From Elusimicrobia bacterium RIFOXYB2_FULL_48_7 (lineage in GTDB: Bacteria > Elusimicrobiota > Endomicrobiia > CG1-02-37-114 > XYA2-FULL-39-19): DNA of 8,599 bases. Positions 7,814 through 8,599 of this stretch are shown here, piece after piece. Position 1 is the stretch's first letter. Every line of letters begins with the position of its first letter. The translations under genes were made by a program, and so were the position numbers. The stretch lies in the NCBI GenBank assembly GCA_001800495.1, contig MGVM01000077.1, positions 8,814 to 17,412 on the forward strand, given 5' to 3'. The notes beneath the pieces are model-generated. The model was not told the origin of the DNA, ran no database searches, and saw nothing but the letters and a program-made list of their open reading frames with translations.

Positions 7814-7842
7814 TTGACATATCCCTCTCAAAAAGGTAAAAT
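7814..7842 (+). promoter_or_regulatory. Sigma70-type promoter of rpsF-ssb
   Basis: The sequence shows a perfect -35 box TTGACA (7814-7819), a 17-nt spacer, and a -10 box TAAAAT (7837-7842, 5 of 6 to consensus). It starts 4 nt after the proB stop. Predicted transcription start is near 7849, leaving a leader of about 98 nt before rpsF. This is the best promoter match I found in the window. Confidence 0.78.
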
Positions 7843-7848
7843 ACCAAT

Positions 7849-7947
7849 GCCAAAATAAAGCCTATTTTAGGTGAACAAAACATTCTAAAGTCTCCTTTGC
7901 TCCATAGCAAAGAATATGAGGGCTTTAAATCCAAAAAGGAGGACACA
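7849..7947 (+). promoter_or_regulatory. Structured rpsF leader, possible autoregulatory element
   Basis: The leader can form two hairpins. The first is 7850-7857 with 7863-7871: CC/GG plus a 6-bp A/U stem, one bulged A and a loop of AAGCC. The second is an outer 8-bp stem (7886-7893 with 7920-7927, two G-U pairs) enclosing a perfect 7-bp inner stem (7895-7901 with 7906-7912, loop CCAU) and a 7-nt bulge on the 3' side. As an alternative, 7891-7898 (UCUCCUUU) is complementary over 8 bp, one of them G-U, to the ribosome binding site at 7935-7942. The two folds are mutually exclusive. Many bacteria regulate rpsF through an S6:S18-binding leader with a conserved unpaired CCG. I do not see that CCG here, so membership in that class is uncertain. 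Confidence 0.45.
7935..7942 (+). promoter_or_regulatory. Ribosome binding site that fixes the rpsF start
   Basis: AAAGGAGG lies 5 nt before the ATG at 7948. It settles the start there rather than at the in-frame TTG at 7897, which would add 17 residues unlike S6 and has no ribosome binding site. The site is complementary to 7891-7898 in the leader. Confidence 0.88.
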
Positions 7948-8397
7948 ATGAATCAGTTTGAAAGCATTTTCATCTGCAAACCAGACCTACCCGCCGAAAA
8001 AGTAGCAAGCCTGACTGAGAAAGTCAAAACAATCGTAACGCAGTCCGAAGGCACCGTCAACCTCGTCAATGAATGGGGCAAACGGAGGCTCGCCTATCCC
8101 ATTGCCAGCCAGCAGGAGGGTATTTATGTCCTGGTGGATTTCGCCGGTACCGGTGAAACGGTAAAAAAAGTGGAAACTTTCTATGCAATGACGGAGGAAG
8201 TTATCCGCTATCTTACTGTGAAGAAAGTATTCCCGTCAAAGAAAAGAGCTCCGCGCAAGCCCAGGGGTGTCCAGGGCGCGCAAAGCGCACAGAGCGCGCA
8301 GAATCCCCAGCCCGCCCAGACCCCGCAGAGCGCACAAGGTGCGAGAAAGGAGGAACCTGTCAATGCCGCAGAAAATAAGGCTCCCAGAACAGAATAG
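7948..8397 (+). CDS. rpsF: 30S ribosomal protein S6 with a glutamine-rich C-terminal tail
   Basis: S6 binds S18 and 16S rRNA in the platform of the small subunit. The 149-residue product starts with MNQFESIFICKPDL and carries the family segments VNEWGKRRLAYPI and GIYVLVDF, with the core ending near residue 95 (TVKKVF). A basic stretch (KKRAPRKPRG) follows. Then comes a low-complexity tail in which Gln recurs every third residue over seven triplets, and finally an acidic/polar end. S6 tails vary widely between species, and E. coli S6 also has an extended, modified C-terminus, but this triplet pattern is unusual to me. The last 35 nt overlap ssb in another frame, and the ssb ribosome binding site is encoded within the tail. 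The promoter at 7814-7842 and the leader at 7849-7947 likely control it. Confidence 0.95.
   Translation: MNQFESIFICKPDLPAEKVASLTEKVKTIVTQSEGTVNLVNEWGKRRLAYPIASQQEGIYVLVDFAGTGETVKKVETFYAMTEEVIRYLTVKKVFPSKKRAPRKPRGVQGAQSAQSAQNPQPAQTPQSAQGARKEEPVNAAENKAPRTE
8275..8337 (+). repeat. In-frame 9-nt period repeat in the S6 tail
   Basis: Seven consecutive codon triplets encode x-Ala/Pro-Gln: GAQ, SAQ, SAQ, NPQ, PAQ, TPQ, SAQ. Third-position changes (CAA/CAG, GCA/GCG/GCC) show that the copies have diverged at the DNA level while glutamine is kept at every third position. Slippage of a short 9-nt unit is a plausible origin. Confidence 0.8.
8346..8353 (+). promoter_or_regulatory. Ribosome binding site of ssb inside rpsF
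   Basis: AAAGGAGG lies 9 nt upstream of the ssb ATG at 8363, within the rpsF coding sequence (it encodes part of the ARKEE stretch). It supports the choice of 8363 as the ssb start. Confidence 0.78.
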
Positions 8398-8599
8398 CGT
8401 AACGATTATAGGCAGGCTCGCCTCTGACCCAGTTTTAAGGTATACCCAGAAAGGGCAGGGCGTATGCCATTTTGACGTGGCTGTAAACCGCAGCTACAAG
8501 GACTCAAACGGCGAGTGGCAGAAGGAAGTCAGTTTTATCCCTGTTGTAGTATGGCGTGATGCGGCAGTCCGCTGCAACGAACGTTTAAAAAAGGGAAGC
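8363..8599 (+). CDS. ssb: Single-stranded DNA-binding protein, 5' part only
   Basis: The frame from 8363 is open to the window edge (79 codons) and encodes the first part of an SSB OB-fold. Recognisable segments are NSVTIIGRLASDPVLRYTQ, then FDVAVNRSYKD, GEWQKEVSFIPVVVWR and RCNERLKKGS, which match the first strands and the VVVW block of bacterial SSB. SSB coats single-stranded DNA during replication and repair. The C-terminal tail that recruits partner proteins lies beyond the window. The start overlaps rpsF by 35 nt and has its own AAAGGAGG site 9 nt upstream. The family-typical start of the core (NRVxxIGRL) is preceded here by about ten residues (MPQKIRLPEQ), which is a short N-terminal extension. 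rpsF-ssb is a widespread pair, commonly followed by rpsR and rplI. Confidence 0.93.
   Translation, partial: MPQKIRLPEQNSVTIIGRLASDPVLRYTQKGQGVCHFDVAVNRSYKDSNGEWQKEVSFIPVVVWRDAAVRCNERLKKGS

Noticed and set aside
7897..7947. Extended S6 start at the TTG at 7897
   Set aside because: The added residues do not resemble S6, the TTG sits inside the predicted leader hairpin, and the ATG at 7948 has a near-perfect ribosome binding site.

Overview
The window is a dense, all-plus-strand stretch of bacterial housekeeping genes with almost no non-coding DNA. It holds the 3' end of a penicillin-binding protein 2 gene (mrdA), rodA, a large radical SAM/DUF2344 fusion gene, rplU (L21), rpmA (L27), obg, proB, rpsF (S6) and the 5' end of ssb. 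I see no mobile element, CRISPR array, tRNA, rRNA, integrase or other sign of recent transfer, and base composition and codon style look even throughout.

Organism: the PBP2-RodA pair points to a peptidoglycan-building bacterium with elongasome-type wall growth. The combination of mrdA-rodA-TIGR03960-like radical SAM-rplU-rpmA-obg-proB with rpsF-ssb, intermediate GC, frequent AUA isoleucine codons and several divergent sequences suggests an uncultivated lineage, perhaps in the Elusimicrobiota/Omnitrophota neighbourhood. That placement is a guess from general resemblance, not from any search.

Layout: positions 2-4704 form a wall-elongation block (PBP2 transpeptidase, then RodA glycosyltransferase) closely coupled to the radical SAM fusion, which in many bacteria lies near rplU-rpmA. 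A sigma70-like promoter directly after the radical SAM stop (4705-4733) starts the rplU-rpmA-obg-proB block: two 50S proteins, the ribosome-assembly GTPase Obg and glutamate 5-kinase. A second promoter with the same geometry (7814-7842), directly after the proB stop, starts rpsF-ssb. Its roughly 100-nt leader can fold into hairpins and carries a perfect complement to the rpsF Shine-Dalgarno sequence. No intrinsic terminator is visible anywhere, so read-through between blocks is likely and the promoters probably boost ribosomal protein expression inside a longer transcript.

Nothing here is a clear new biological system. The points most worth a second look are the rpsF leader switch, the glutamine-triplet tail of S6 that runs into ssb, the shortened N-terminal arm of L27, two apparent extra membrane helices in RodA, and the fused radical SAM protein whose linker lacks the cysteine cluster I expect for this family.
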